DNA of 64,000 bases, from positions 79,519 to 143,518 of the forward strand of contig JAETQO010000001.1 in assembly GCA_021770655.1 (NCBI GenBank), in the 5' to 3' direction. Below, in pieces: positions 25,648 to 34,995 of this stretch (its first letter is position 1; each line of letters opens with the position of its first letter). The stretch is from Ruminococcus sp. (lineage in GTDB: Bacteria; Bacillota; Clostridia; Oscillospirales; Ruminococcaceae). The position numbers and the translations under genes are program-made. The notes beneath the pieces were generated by a model, which worked only from the letters and a program-made list of their open reading frames with translations, did not search any database and had not been told where the DNA came from.

Positions 25648-25923
25648 AGTTTTTCTTATCTGCTTGTATTTTTCAAATTCTTCCGTTAGGTCGCTGATCG
25701 CTTTTTCAAGTCCCTCAGGCGAAAACGGCTCATGAAATTCTGCGGCAAAATCCTTTACTTTTGTAATACATTCGGTGCCGTACCACACTTTTACATCGAG
25801 CTCGCTTTCATCGCCTTTTATGGGTTCGATCCGATAGTTGAATGTGGTGTAAAGACTGCCGCACCAGATGTTTTTTTCGTCAAAAAAAGTAAAGGTCGGA
25901 AGGTCAAAATATCCGTGAAGCAT
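25642..25923 (-). CDS. Small uncharacterised protein
   Basis: 93-aa protein with no family that I recognise. It has mixed aromatic and acidic residues, FFDEKNIWCGSLYTTFNYRI near the N-terminus, and a C-terminal predicted amphipathic helix (SDLTEEFEKYKQIRK). No signal peptide or membrane helix. AAAGGA stands before the ATG at 25923; the frame continues upstream to 25989 but that would overlap the promoter -35. Its clean promoter and ribosome site support it as a real gene. The stop codon is inside a repeat. Confidence 0.65.
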   Translation of the reverse strand: MLHGYFDLPTFTFFDEKNIWCGSLYTTFNYRIEPIKGDESELDVKVWYGTECITKVKDFAAEFHEPFSPEGLEKAISDLTEEFEKYKQIRKTL

Positions 25924-25960
25924 TGTATCATTCCTTTCGGTTTTATTCTTTATCAAATTA

Positions 25961-25989
25961 ATTATATCATATCTTCGGACTTTTTTCAA
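25961..25989 (-). promoter_or_regulatory. Promoter of the small minus-strand gene
   Basis: On the minus strand TTGAAA (25989-25984), 17-bp spacer, TATAAT (25966-25961). Confidence 0.78.
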
Positions 25990-26040
25990 GCCGGTTTAAA
26001 TAATATGAAACCTGATTAAGTAAAAACGCTGAAAAAACGT

Positions 26041-26093
26041 TTACAAATTTGTAAGGAATGTATATTGGAGAAAGCTTAAAAATATGTTATAAT
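26041..26093 (+). promoter_or_regulatory. Promoter and possible operator of the LacI-type gene
   Basis: TTGGAG (26065-26070), 17-bp spacer, TATAAT (26088-26093). Just upstream is a perfect 14-bp palindrome TTACAAATTTGTAA (26041-26054), a candidate regulator site. A small stem TACGG/CCGTA (26116-26134) lies in the leader before the ribosome site. Confidence 0.6.
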
Positions 26094-26149
26094 AAAATAT
26101 TATATAAGCTGTTTTTACGGAGTTTTTCACCGTAGGAAAGGATAAAAAG

Positions 26150-27145
26150 ATGAGTGTTACAATAAAAGACGTGGCAAAAGAAGCGGGCGTTTCTGTCGCA
26201 ACTGTTTCAAGAGTTCTCAACGGAAGCTGTAACGTTTCTGATGAATCTACTAAAAAGGTAAATGAAACCATTAGCAGGTTGAATTATTCCCCCAATTTTT
26301 TAGGCAGAAATCTCAGGAAGTGTGAAACTAACGTTATTCTGGTCATTATGCCTACTTCGGAGCACTCTCTGTATTCCAAGATAGTTATGGGTATGCAGAG
26401 TTATGCTAGCAAGGTCGGATATGATATTATTACTGCTGTTTCTTATTCTACCTCTACTGCGGAGATAAGACAGATGAATATGCTTTATAACCGTACGGTG
26501 GACGGCGTTGTTCTGCTTGGCACTCAGTTTGATGCCGATTCGCTTAACAAGCTGGCAGAAAACTATAATGTGGCGCTCTGCTGTGAAGGCATTCACGGAG
26601 CGAATGTTCTTACTGTTGCCGTCAATGACGAGCAGGCAGGCTACGATGCAGTTTGCGCATTGATAAAAAAAGGACACAGAAAAATCGGCTTTATCGGAAC
26701 GAATATATCCGCAATTTCTTCCACAGACCGTGAAAACGGCTATCTGAGAGCGCTGAGAGAGCATGATATAGAGGTAGATCCGCGCTATATATATAAAGAA
26801 ACTTATGACTATGAATGCGGTGGAAGAGCCTTCGAGTATTTCTGCTCCCTTGAAGAAAGACCTACTGCAATTTTTGCAATTTCCGATCTGCTTGCTATTT
26901 CGGCTATACATACTGCTGAGAATATGGGAGTAAGGGTAGGTAAGGATATTGCTATTATGGGCTTTGATAATATTTCTATGTGCGAATGGATGATGCCTAC
27001 GGTTTCTACCGTGGAACAGCCCTGTGCAAAAATGGGCGAAATGGTAGTCGCAAAGCTTATTGAAAATATGAATAAGGCAACAAAGGACAATCACTATTAT
27101 ACCGTTGAGCATAAGGTAATTCTTCGCCAATCAACCGGCGATTGA
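26150..27145 (+). CDS. LacI family transcriptional regulator
   Basis: 331 aa. N-terminal DNA-binding helix-turn-helix and hinge: TIKDVAKEAGVSVATVSRVL (about 3-22). It is followed by a periplasmic-binding-like effector domain (about 60-330) with VDGVVLLGTQFDADSL and GHRKIGFIGT. It should repress or activate sugar-use genes in response to a sugar or sugar phosphate. Immediate downstream genes are an alanine symporter and, further on, a sugar-type binding lipoprotein; the latter is the likelier target. GAAAGG precedes the ATG. Confidence 0.92.
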   Translation: MSVTIKDVAKEAGVSVATVSRVLNGSCNVSDESTKKVNETISRLNYSPNFLGRNLRKCETNVILVIMPTSEHSLYSKIVMGMQSYASKVGYDIITAVSYSTSTAEIRQMNMLYNRTVDGVVLLGTQFDADSLNKLAENYNVALCCEGIHGANVLTVAVNDEQAGYDAVCALIKKGHRKIGFIGTNISAISSTDRENGYLRALREHDIEVDPRYIYKETYDYECGGRAFEYFCSLEERPTAIFAISDLLAISAIHTAENMGVRVGKDIAIMGFDNISMCEWMMPTVSTVEQPCAKMGEMVVAKLIENMNKATKDNHYYTVEHKVILRQSTGD

Positions 27146-27201
27146 CAAAAAATGTTTTACCGGGTAGAAAACATTCAACAGGGAAAGGATTTTGTCATGT
27201 A

Positions 27202-28662
27202 ATGGAAAAATTTACGAAGATACTGGAACAAATAGACGCATATGTGTGGGGAATTCCTCTTATCGTTCTCATCTTATCCGTAGGAATTTACCTTACGATA
27301 CGTTTAAAACTTCTTCAAGTTTTTCATCTTCCGAAAGCGCTGAAGTTTATGTTTCAGAACGAGGGCAACGGTAAGGGCGAAATATCCAGCTTTGCCGCAC
27401 TTTGCACCGCTCTTTCCGCAACTATAGGAACAGGTAATATCGTAGGCGTTGCAACGGCAGTGGGAATTCTTTCAGGCGGACCGGGCGCATTGCTGTGGAT
27501 GTGGGTCGCCGCACTGTTCGGAATGGCTACAAAGTATTCCGAAGGATTTCTTGCTATTAAGTACAGAAAGATCGACGCCGACGGTCACGTCTGCGGAGGT
27601 CCTTTCTATTATATAGAATACGGAATGGGCAGAAAATGGAAATGGATGGCTAAGGTGTTTGCCTTTTTCGGTGCTTGTGTAGGTATTTTCGGAATAGGAA
27701 CATTTTCTCAGATAAACGGTATCTCATCTGCCGTACAGACCTTCTTCGATCCGAAAAGAGAGCATACGGTAAGTATATTCGGCAACGAATACACCTGGGC
27801 GGTAGTGATCTCCGGACTTGTTGTTACCGTGTTTGCCGCTTTGGTTATCATAGGCGGGATCAAGAGAATTTCCGGCGTTTCACAGATCGTTGTACCGTTT
27901 ATGGCGGTCATCTATATTCTTGCGTGCATTACGCTGATAGTAATAAATATCGGTAAGCTCCCGCACGCTATCGTACTGGTGTTTGAAGAAGCATTCAGCC
28001 TCAAAGCTGTGGCAGGCGGCTCAATGCCTACAATTTTTCTGGCAATACAAAAGGGCGTTGCCAGAGGAATTTTCTCAAATGAGGCAGGACTTGGTTCTGC
28101 ACCTATAGCTGCTGCGGCGGCGCAGACAAAGGAACCTGTTAGACAAGGTCTTGTTTCAATGTGCGGTACGTTCATAGACACTATCATTGTATGTACGATG
28201 ACCGGACTGTCCATTGTTATGATGGGAAGCTATCAGGCAGTGAATCCTGTAACCGGCAAACCTTTTGAGGGAGTAGAAGTGACGACCCATGCTTTCCAGC
28301 AGGGTTTTTCATTCCTTCCTGAGAAGATACCTGCGTTCATATTAATGATCTGTCTGGTGTTCTTTGCATTCACTACCATTCTTGGCTGGAACTATTACGG
28401 CGAAAGATGTATGGAATATCTTGTCGGCGGCAGAATGAAAGCTGTCATGACATACAGATACCTGTATATCCTTGCAGTATTTATCGGTCCGTATATGACT
28501 GTTTCGGCAGTATGGACAATAGCTGATATATTCAACGGTCTTATGGCATTGCCTAACCTCGTCGCCTTGCTGGCGCTGAGCGGCGTTATATCAAAAGATA
28601 CGCGGCGGTATGTCGCAAAGTATTCACGGGCAAAGAAAATAAACCGGCTTGCAAGAGCATAA
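27202..28662 (+). CDS. Sodium:alanine symporter (AGCS family)
   Basis: 486-aa polytopic importer that couples uptake of alanine or glycine to Na+ (or H+). Family motifs: ALCTALSATIGTGNIVGVATA near residues 75-95, GGPGALLWMWVAALFGMATKY, GGPFYYIEYGMG and RGIFSNEAGLGSAPIAAAAA. About eleven hydrophobic helices. GGGAAAGG lies before the ATG at 27202; the frame extends back to a TTG overlapping the lacI-type stop but without a ribosome site. It is probably co-transcribed with the regulator. Confidence 0.93.
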   Translation: MEKFTKILEQIDAYVWGIPLIVLILSVGIYLTIRLKLLQVFHLPKALKFMFQNEGNGKGEISSFAALCTALSATIGTGNIVGVATAVGILSGGPGALLWMWVAALFGMATKYSEGFLAIKYRKIDADGHVCGGPFYYIEYGMGRKWKWMAKVFAFFGACVGIFGIGTFSQINGISSAVQTFFDPKREHTVSIFGNEYTWAVVISGLVVTVFAALVIIGGIKRISGVSQIVVPFMAVIYILACITLIVINIGKLPHAIVLVFEEAFSLKAVAGGSMPTIFLAIQKGVARGIFSNEAGLGSAPIAAAAAQTKEPVRQGLVSMCGTFIDTIIVCTMTGLSIVMMGSYQAVNPVTGKPFEGVEVTTHAFQQGFSFLPEKIPAFILMICLVFFAFTTILGWNYYGERCMEYLVGGRMKAVMTYRYLYILAVFIGPYMTVSAVWTIADIFNGLMALPNLVALLALSGVISKDTRRYVAKYSRAKKINRLARA

Positions 28663-28675
28663 TAAAGTATATTAT

Positions 28676-28712
28676 AAGACGGCGGGTGTTATATCCTCCG
28701 TCTTAATTTTAT
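28676..28712 (+). terminator. Terminator after the alanine symporter
   Basis: AAGACGG (28676-28682) pairs with CCGTCTT (28698-28704), then AATTTTATTT. Confidence 0.8.
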
Positions 28713-28794
28713 TTAGGAAATGTGCGTCGATAGTCTTAATCACCAAAATGAAAGTATATAAATTGTTAGAATAGCCAAAAATTATTTTTAGGCT

Positions 28795-28844
28795 GTTACA
28801 GTTATTGTAACCTTATTGACAACGATTACATTCGGTGATATAAT
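28795..28844 (+). promoter_or_regulatory. Promoter and operator-like palindrome of the binding-protein gene
   Basis: Perfect consensus TTGACA (28816-28821), 17-bp spacer, TATAAT (28839-28844). Immediately upstream is GTTACA-GTTAT-TGTAAC (28795-28811), sharing TTACA/TGTAA half-sites with the palindrome in front of the LacI-type gene. Confidence 0.75.
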
Positions 28845-28911
28845 GATTTTATCAAATATAATGCCGCTGTTCAGGCAAAGAACAGTTGATAATTAACGGA
28901 GGTTATTTGTA

Positions 28912-30330
28912 ATGAAAAATTCAAAGCGCGTTATCGCCGGTGCGGTAGCTTTGCTTTCCGCTTTGAGCGTCGCTTCCTGCGGAAGTTCATCCAATTCAAG
29001 CTCAAGCTCCTATGTGGAAAAAGTAAAGGTCGCAAGCACCGATGATATTTCAAAGATTCCGGAAGGCTCGCAAACAGAGCTTGAGTGGCTCTCTTATTTC
29101 GATATTAACCCGACGAAGAAAGAACCTGAAAAGAGAACAGACCTTACTCTTTTCGAGGAAAAGGGCGGTACCATCAAGTATTCTCAGGTATCTTCCGTAA
29201 ACAAATACGATAAGCTTGCGGCAAGACTGATGTCCAACGATCCGCCGGATATGTTCTGGTATGAGCAGAAAATGACGTTCCCTGCAAACTGTATAAAGGA
29301 AATGTTCCAGCCTGTTGATGATATTGTTGATTTTGACAGCCCAATGTGGAGCGATGTCAAGGACGTTGCCGAGCAGTTTACTCTTAACGGAAAGCATTAT
29401 GTTGCTCCGGTCAAGTTCCTGCCTAATTCGATTCTTACATATGATAGGTCTATCATTGATGCGGCAGGTCTCGACGATCCGTATGAGCTTTATCAGGACG
29501 GAGAATGGGATTGGAATACATGGTATGATATGATGGACGAGTATTGCTCGGGTGCGGCTGCCGATGAGGAAAGATATGGTATTAACGGCTGGTTTGCTCC
29601 GTTTATTTTCCAGTCAACAGGTAAAACACTTATTAAATATGATGCTGAAAAAGACGAGTATGTTTCTAACCTTAACGATGCGGATTTTGTAAGAGCTACC
29701 GACGTTCTGTACGATATTTCCAAGAACGGTATGTACTATCCCGACTGGGTAGGTCAGGCAGGCGATGCGTTCAAGAAGAATATCCTCTTCTACGCTATGG
29801 GACCTTGGGCTTCCACCGGCTCTCATTCTCCGAAGGAGAGCGACAACTGGGGCGTTGTTCCAATGCCGAAGGATCCTAACTCAGATACGCTTTACACTAC
29901 CGTTGAAATGAACGCATATATGTGGGTAAAGGGTTCTGATAAGAACGACGCTATGAAGTGCTGGCTTGAATGCGCTAAGATTGTTCAGACTCAGGATTCC
30001 TATAAGGAAGTTGAAAGAGAAAAGTTCTTTGTAAACAATCCATATTGGACTGATGAAATGTACGATGTTGCATATGTTGAGCCTGTTACCGAAAAGTATA
30101 CAAAGCTTTTCGATCCCGGTTACGGTATTTCTACCGCTTTGTCCGATGACGACGCCGCAACTAACGATACTAAGGAAGCTATCATTCCATACCTCTATAC
30201 TTCCGTTATGAAGACAGACGAGAACGGTTCACAGTATACATGGACACAGCTTAAAGAAACCTATGAAACTACCGTTGAATCCGAGCTTAAAACATTCAAC
30301 GATCAGTATCACGCTTATATCAAAAAGTAA
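28912..30330 (+). CDS. Extracellular solute-binding lipoprotein, family 1 (orphan)
   Basis: 472-aa lipoprotein: signal peptide with lipobox VASC near residue 23, Ser/Asn-rich tether, then a sugar-binding-protein fold with DKLAARLMSNDPPDMFWYEQ, DWNTWYDMMDEY, FYAMGPWAS and WGVVPMPKDP. The family collects oligosaccharides for CUT1 ABC importers. No permease or ATPase gene is nearby, so it must serve a transporter encoded elsewhere or act as a sensor partner. It has its own strong promoter and terminator. A two-component system follows. Confidence 0.88.
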   Translation: MKNSKRVIAGAVALLSALSVASCGSSSNSSSSSYVEKVKVASTDDISKIPEGSQTELEWLSYFDINPTKKEPEKRTDLTLFEEKGGTIKYSQVSSVNKYDKLAARLMSNDPPDMFWYEQKMTFPANCIKEMFQPVDDIVDFDSPMWSDVKDVAEQFTLNGKHYVAPVKFLPNSILTYDRSIIDAAGLDDPYELYQDGEWDWNTWYDMMDEYCSGAAADEERYGINGWFAPFIFQSTGKTLIKYDAEKDEYVSNLNDADFVRATDVLYDISKNGMYYPDWVGQAGDAFKKNILFYAMGPWASTGSHSPKESDNWGVVPMPKDPNSDTLYTTVEMNAYMWVKGSDKNDAMKCWLECAKIVQTQDSYKEVEREKFFVNNPYWTDEMYDVAYVEPVTEKYTKLFDPGYGISTALSDDDAATNDTKEAIIPYLYTSVMKTDENGSQYTWTQLKETYETTVESELKTFNDQYHAYIKK

Positions 30331-30338
30331 TTTTCGCA

Positions 30339-30380
30339 AAAAACACACGAACGGATATTTTTCCGTTCGTGTGTTTTTTT
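30339..30380 (+). terminator. Terminator after the binding-protein gene
   Basis: Long stem AAACACACGAACGGA with TCCGTTCGTGTGTTT, followed by TTTTTT. Confidence 0.92.
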
Positions 30381-30381
30381 G

Positions 30382-30410
30382 TTGAAATTATCGGAGGTTT
30401 GTGGTATAAT
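30382..30410 (+). promoter_or_regulatory. Promoter of the two-component system
   Basis: TTGAAA (30382-30387), 17-bp spacer, TATAAT (30405-30410), about 105 bp before the response regulator start. Confidence 0.75.
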
Positions 30411-30515
30411 TGTCCTTGCGGTAACCGCTTTAAGAATTAATTAAGATTTATATTAAGCTGATTTTAAAAAAAGTGTTATATACTATAAAACGTGGAAGAA
30501 AGGATCGTGCAAAAG

Positions 30516-31223
30516 ATGGATATTAAAAATCCGACGATTTTGGTTGTGGACGATGACAGAGATATTGTGGGGGCTATTGCAAAGCTCCTTGAGCTTGAGG
30601 GTTACAGCGTTATAAAGGCATACGACGGTCTTGAAGCGCTGGAGAAGCTAACAGAAAACAGTATTCAGCTTATACTCATTGACGTCATGATGCCTAAGCT
30701 GGACGGACTGTCCACAATGATGAAAATAAGAGCCACTGAAAATATCCCGATATTGATTCTGTCTGCAAAATCGGAGGACACCGATAAGGTGCTGGGACTT
30801 TCTATGGGAGCAGATGATTACATAACAAAGCCCTATAATCCTATGGAGCTTGTGGCAAGAGTAAGGAGTAATCTCAGAAGATATATGCAGCTCGGCGCGA
30901 TCGATACAACAAACAAAACGGATATAATAGAGATCGGCGGATTGGCGCTTGATACGGCGGCGAGGAGCCTTACGGTGGACGGAGAACCCGTAAAGCTCAC
31001 CGCTACCGAACTTAAAATTCTGGAGCTTTTAATGACAAACGCCGGAAAAATTTTCTCGGCGGAGGAGATCTATTCAAAAGTGTGGAACGAGGACGCATAT
31101 GCAGTAGAGAACACCGTAATGGTGCATATTCGTCACATCAGAGAGAAAATAGAGATAAATCCCAGAGAGCCGAAGTATCTGAAGGTGGTGTGGGGAATTG
31201 GCTACAAAATCGAAAAAATTTGA
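30516..31223 (+). CDS. OmpR/PhoB-family response regulator
   Basis: 235 aa. Receiver domain with the acidic pair D12-D13, phosphoacceptor D56 (LILIDVMMP) and the conserved KPYNP lysine; C-terminal winged helix (about 130-233) with KLTATELKILELLMTNAG and NTVMVHIRHIREKIE. Phosphorylated by the kinase encoded in the overlapping downstream gene. AAAGGA lies before the ATG at 30516; a GTG at 30492 is less likely. Targets are unknown. Confidence 0.93.
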   Translation: MDIKNPTILVVDDDRDIVGAIAKLLELEGYSVIKAYDGLEALEKLTENSIQLILIDVMMPKLDGLSTMMKIRATENIPILILSAKSEDTDKVLGLSMGADDYITKPYNPMELVARVRSNLRRYMQLGAIDTTNKTDIIEIGGLALDTAARSLTVDGEPVKLTATELKILELLMTNAGKIFSAEEIYSKVWNEDAYAVENTVMVHIRHIREKIEINPREPKYLKVVWGIGYKIEKI

Positions 31224-33663
31224 GCAGAGCGGCTGGTTCAGATTCCTGTCGGGAAATAAGCCGCGGACAGTGGCGTTTCTGCTGTCTTGTCTTTTTGCCG
31301 GAGTGTTTATTCTGGAAACGGCTTTGCTGATCTATAGCGGAGTCGATAACGAAAACAGTAAGAATTATCTTAAATCGGAAAGCTATAAGTACGATTCAGC
31401 TGAAATGTATGAAAGGCTGTGCGTTACGGCATCAGCATATCTCAGAAACGTTGACGACGATTGGAATTTTACCGAAAAAAAACATTTGCTCACCGATTAT
31501 TTGTATTATCTGGACTACAATGATTATAAGTACAAAAAAACGGACAACGGAATAGTTCTTATAAGCAGTATGTTCGATTATTACGTTAGCTTTAACGACG
31601 GAGAAAGCGTAAGATATATAACAAATATAAGCTACGTTAAAGGTACAGAAGATGAGAACGAACGTCTTGACGAACTGAAATCCGATTACAAAAATTATAT
31701 TATGCGGCGCAACAACGAAGTTTCAAGCGATATGACTTCGTCGGGACAGATAAGGGATTATTATTACAATAACGCAGACTTTCTTGAAACTTGTACAGAG
31801 GAATTTTATGCCGATAATCTTATGCCCGTAGGCGGTTCTTATCATGACAGCTACGGTAGAAATTTTTATAATTACGGTAACTATGACGAAATAGTTTTTT
31901 ATGATTCCGACCCTTCATATAATGCCAGAACAGGTCTTGATCTGAGAGCAGGTATACAATATGCGGACAGAATATCTGATGAAGATTATTATGACGGTGA
32001 ATATGATGAGGCCTATGTATTTTTTGATGATTACGGAAACGCTTGGCACAGTTCAGTTCCGATCATTTATCAGGACGATTACAAGGCTGAGAACAATGAC
32101 GACGGGGGAATAACCGTTTTTATGGCGCCAAAGACGGAAAAAATTGCCGCAATGCAGGATAATTACGACAAGGCTCGTTCAACTGTCAAGCAAGCCAAAA
32201 TATTGATGACAATACTTGGTTGTTTTGAACTTCTGTTTGTGTGCTATATGACCGTTTTCTGCGCTTATAATCCTGATCCTGCCGATGAGCGCCGCTGGGC
32301 GGTAAAAAGCTTTCTGAGAAAGATACCCACTGAGATATATTTCCTCTTTATGATAATTGTGTTTTTGACGGCAGGAACGATTTTCGCTTGCTGGCGTTCT
32401 TTCAGCAAACTTTTCGCATCGCTGTTTGAGAGCGGACTGTTAGAAGTATTCGTTAGAAATGCTCTTTTCATAACGATATTTGCGCTGCTCTATGCGTTAG
32501 GCTTTGGCTCGTTTGTCGAAATTGTCGGAAAGATAAAAACACGGTGCATTTTTAAGGACAGCCTTATCTGCAAATTCGTAAGATTTATCTTGAGAAAGTT
32601 CAAGGAAACCTCATTTTATCACTATATGCACGGACTTCCGCTGGGCGTCAAGCTTACGATAAGAACGGTTCTTATTGGTTTGCTCATGGTATTTGTGGAA
32701 TTTACAGCATATTACATATTAGCAAGTCAACTGGTGTGTTTTTTGATCATCATGTTCTTACTCATACTCAATATACGGGATTATACACAGCTTTCCAAGC
32801 TCAGCAGGCAGATAGATTGTCTGGGAGAGGACGAACCGTATGAAGGCAAAATAAAGAAACACTCGCCGGTATACGCAGAGTCACAGAAGCTCAATTCGAT
32901 CCATGACAAAATAAAGGAATCGGTTGAACAGCAGATCCAGTCCGAACGGCTTAAAATCGAGCTTGTAACAAACGTTTCCCACGATTTGAAAACTCCGCTG
33001 ACTTCAATAATAAGCTATATCGATCTGCTTAAAAAGCTTGACCTTGACGACGAGGCACGGAGCTATGTAAAGATCATAGACAAAAAAGCTCAGAAACTAA
33101 AAGGCATAGTAGCGGACGTGTTCAGCATTGCCAAAGCCACGAGCGGAGTTGACGTAAATCTTGATAAGCTGGACTTTATCATGCTCCTTAATCAGTGTAT
33201 TGCCGACGCCGAGGACAAGATAAACGACAGCGGCAAGACAGTCAAAATAAATATAGTATCTGATTCCGCTATGGTCATGGGCGACGGCGATAAGCTTTAC
33301 AGAGTGTTCCAGAATCTTGTCGACAATGCGCTGAATTACTCTATGGAAGGAACGAGAATCTTCCTCGATGTGTACAAAAATTCGGACAGCGTAGTTTTCT
33401 CGGCGAAAAACGTATCGGCTGAACCGATAAACTTTACAGAGGACGAGATAATTGAACGTTTTGTACGGGGAGATAAATCCCGTACGGACGGCGGCAGCGG
33501 TCTGGGACTTTCTATAGCTAAAAGCTTTACCGAGTCCTGCGGCGGAACTTTCAGAATTGACATTGACGGAGATATGTTCAAAGCGATAGTCACAATGCCG
33601 ATTATCAAAGACGAACCCGAGGATAACGACAGTCCGGAGAACGAGAACGAAGAAAAAGAATAA
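31198..33663 (+). CDS. Sensor histidine kinase with large extracytoplasmic domain
   Basis: 821 aa. One membrane helix (about 26-46), a large Tyr/Asp-rich extracytoplasmic domain (about 47-335) without a family I recognise, then about five more membrane helices (about 336-530). The cytoplasmic kinase has H-box VSHDLKTPLTSI (phosphoacceptor His595), N-box FQNLVDNALNYS, and GGSGLGLSIAKSF. It starts at a TTG at 31198, overlapping the response regulator gene by 26 bp, so translation is coupled. The signal is unknown; the large outer domain suggests an external ligand or cell-envelope state. Confidence 0.9.
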   Translation: MATKSKKFEQSGWFRFLSGNKPRTVAFLLSCLFAGVFILETALLIYSGVDNENSKNYLKSESYKYDSAEMYERLCVTASAYLRNVDDDWNFTEKKHLLTDYLYYLDYNDYKYKKTDNGIVLISSMFDYYVSFNDGESVRYITNISYVKGTEDENERLDELKSDYKNYIMRRNNEVSSDMTSSGQIRDYYYNNADFLETCTEEFYADNLMPVGGSYHDSYGRNFYNYGNYDEIVFYDSDPSYNARTGLDLRAGIQYADRISDEDYYDGEYDEAYVFFDDYGNAWHSSVPIIYQDDYKAENNDDGGITVFMAPKTEKIAAMQDNYDKARSTVKQAKILMTILGCFELLFVCYMTVFCAYNPDPADERRWAVKSFLRKIPTEIYFLFMIIVFLTAGTIFACWRSFSKLFASLFESGLLEVFVRNALFITIFALLYALGFGSFVEIVGKIKTRCIFKDSLICKFVRFILRKFKETSFYHYMHGLPLGVKLTIRTVLIGLLMVFVEFTAYYILASQLVCFLIIMFLLILNIRDYTQLSKLSRQIDCLGEDEPYEGKIKKHSPVYAESQKLNSIHDKIKESVEQQIQSERLKIELVTNVSHDLKTPLTSIISYIDLLKKLDLDDEARSYVKIIDKKAQKLKGIVADVFSIAKATSGVDVNLDKLDFIMLLNQCIADAEDKINDSGKTVKINIVSDSAMVMGDGDKLYRVFQNLVDNALNYSMEGTRIFLDVYKNSDSVVFSAKNVSAEPINFTEDEIIERFVRGDKSRTDGGSGLGLSIAKSFTESCGGTFRIDIDGDMFKAIVTMPIIKDEPEDNDSPENENEEKE

Positions 33664-33669
33664 TAAAAG

Positions 33670-33706
33670 CGCCTCCCGAGGTAAATCCCACGGGAGGCGG
33701 TTTTAT
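33670..33706 (+). terminator. Terminator after the histidine kinase
   Basis: CGCCTCCCG (33670-33678) pairs with CGGGAGGCG (33691-33699), then GTTTTATT. Confidence 0.88.
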
Positions 33707-33733
33707 TAAAGGAAGATATGAAATCATACAGAA

Positions 33734-34399
33734 TCAGGGCTGTTTCATCAATTTTTTTCCTGAGCCGATCTCAAAGTGATACATAACGATACCTAAATCT
33801 ACTTTGGAATAAAAGCCTCCGGTGGGTTTTACGGAAACTCTGTCGCCGTTAAGCGTAAACAGAAACTTTTGCTGATTCATTGCGGTAGGTGCAAGAGCTG
33901 CACATTCCATTCCTTTTCTGAACCAGTCGGGCATATCTCCTTTTACATTGCAAAGCTGTTCAATGGGTTTGCTCTTGTGGGCTGTACCCTGTGTTTCTCC
34001 ATATCCAAGAGACAGAACGCAAATAAGTTTTTCTCCGCTTTCTGTAATGCACTTGCTTTTTCGTTTGCTGAACGACATAGCTACCCAACATGTGTTCAGC
34101 CCCAGCTGTTGTGCTTTGATTGCAAGACGTTCTCCGTAATATCCGAGTTTTACGTCAAGCTCTGATGATTTTTCTCCAATGAGCGCAATGTAATTTTTTA
34201 CCCCGCTGAATTTTCCGTAATGAGCCATAAACCCGCTGAAAGCCTCAGGCTCGTCGGTGACCAGCTGAATATGCAGTCCGCCTTCATCGTTACAAAGTGA
34301 GATCTCGCTTTCAAGCTCGGAAATAATGTCCGCAGGAATAGGTTTGTTAAGATAGCTTCTTACCGAATGACGTTTTTTGATTGCTTCATAAATGTCCAT
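33734..34399 (-). CDS. Nitroreductase family protein
   Basis: 221-aa FMN-dependent oxidoreductase of the TM1586-like nitroreductase group. N-terminal FMN site IKKRHSVRSY; LGYYGERLAIKAQQLGLNTCWVA is the conserved central helix; APTAMNQQKF near residue 175 closes the flavin site. The natural electron acceptor cannot be told. It lies 19 bp downstream of the ArsR-type gene in one transcript. Confidence 0.87.
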   Translation of the reverse strand: MDIYEAIKKRHSVRSYLNKPIPADIISELESEISLCNDEGGLHIQLVTDEPEAFSGFMAHYGKFSGVKNYIALIGEKSSELDVKLGYYGERLAIKAQQLGLNTCWVAMSFSKRKSKCITESGEKLICVLSLGYGETQGTAHKSKPIEQLCNVKGDMPDWFRKGMECAALAPTAMNQQKFLFTLNGDRVSVKPTGGFYSKVDLGIVMYHFEIGSGKKLMKQP

Positions 34400-34418
34400 A
34401 AAAAACTCCTTTGTCTTA

Positions 34419-34796
34419 TTATTCTTCTTCGCCCAGATGATTATTGGGGTAATTGATTTCTGTCGCTCGGGGGATGATTTCGTTGATATGGTCTATAAGC
34501 TTTTTCAACTTCTTCCATTGAGTGCTGTCTGCGCTGACGAAGTAGAAATTCATGGTTCCTTTCCTTCTCATAGATACGATACCTGCGTCCTTTAATATCT
34601 GCAAATGATGAGATACCGCAGGGCGTGATAAATGTGTTTTCTCTGTGATTTCACCCACACGGCATCCAATCTTTTCGCTCATCAGAAGCGTCATCAGGAT
34701 ACTTTGTCTCGTTTCATCACCCAGTGCAATTATCGCTTTCCGGCATTGCAGGAATTCATTTGCAAGAAGCTGTCGTTCTTCCGCACACTTATCCAT
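34419..34796 (-). CDS. ArsR-type winged-helix regulator
   Basis: 125 aa. Winged helix with TRQSILMTLLMSEKIGCRVG, recognition helix SRPAVSHHLQILKDAGIV and a wing MRRKGTMNFYF. The classic ELCVCD metal site is absent, so it may sense something other than metal. It probably regulates the nitroreductase gene behind it. Upstream on the minus strand a TATAAT is visible near 34838, with only a poorly spaced -35 (TTGAAC, 19 bp). GGAGG precedes the ATG. Confidence 0.88.
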   Translation of the reverse strand: MDKCAEERQLLANEFLQCRKAIIALGDETRQSILMTLLMSEKIGCRVGEITEKTHLSRPAVSHHLQILKDAGIVSMRRKGTMNFYFVSADSTQWKKLKKLIDHINEIIPRATEINYPNNHLGEEE

Positions 34797-34934
34797 ATCA
34801 TTCCTCCGTTCGATAGTTTATTTACTTAAACCATTATACCATACTTTTAACGAAATTGTTCAATGGTAAAGAAAATAAAGACGATTAATTTTTGAAATCA
34901 GTCAATTTGAAATATAGTATAACGTTTATAAATT

Positions 34935-34976
34935 AAGCCGACGGTCATTATGCTCTTTGACAATGACCGACGGCTT
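34935..34976. terminator. Hairpin between copA and the ArsR promoter region
   Basis: AAGCCGACGGTCATT (34935-34949) pairs with AATGACCGACGGCTT (34962-34976) with one mismatch. It lies directly downstream of the copA stop on the minus strand and ends that operon; T-rich sequence follows on both strands. Confidence 0.75.
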
Positions 34977-34995
34977 TTAGTATTTCGTGAATAAA

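Noticed and set aside
26300..27130. 276-codon minus-strand frame opposite the LacI-type gene
   Set aside because: Fully antisense to a well-supported gene, with no promoter or ribosome site.
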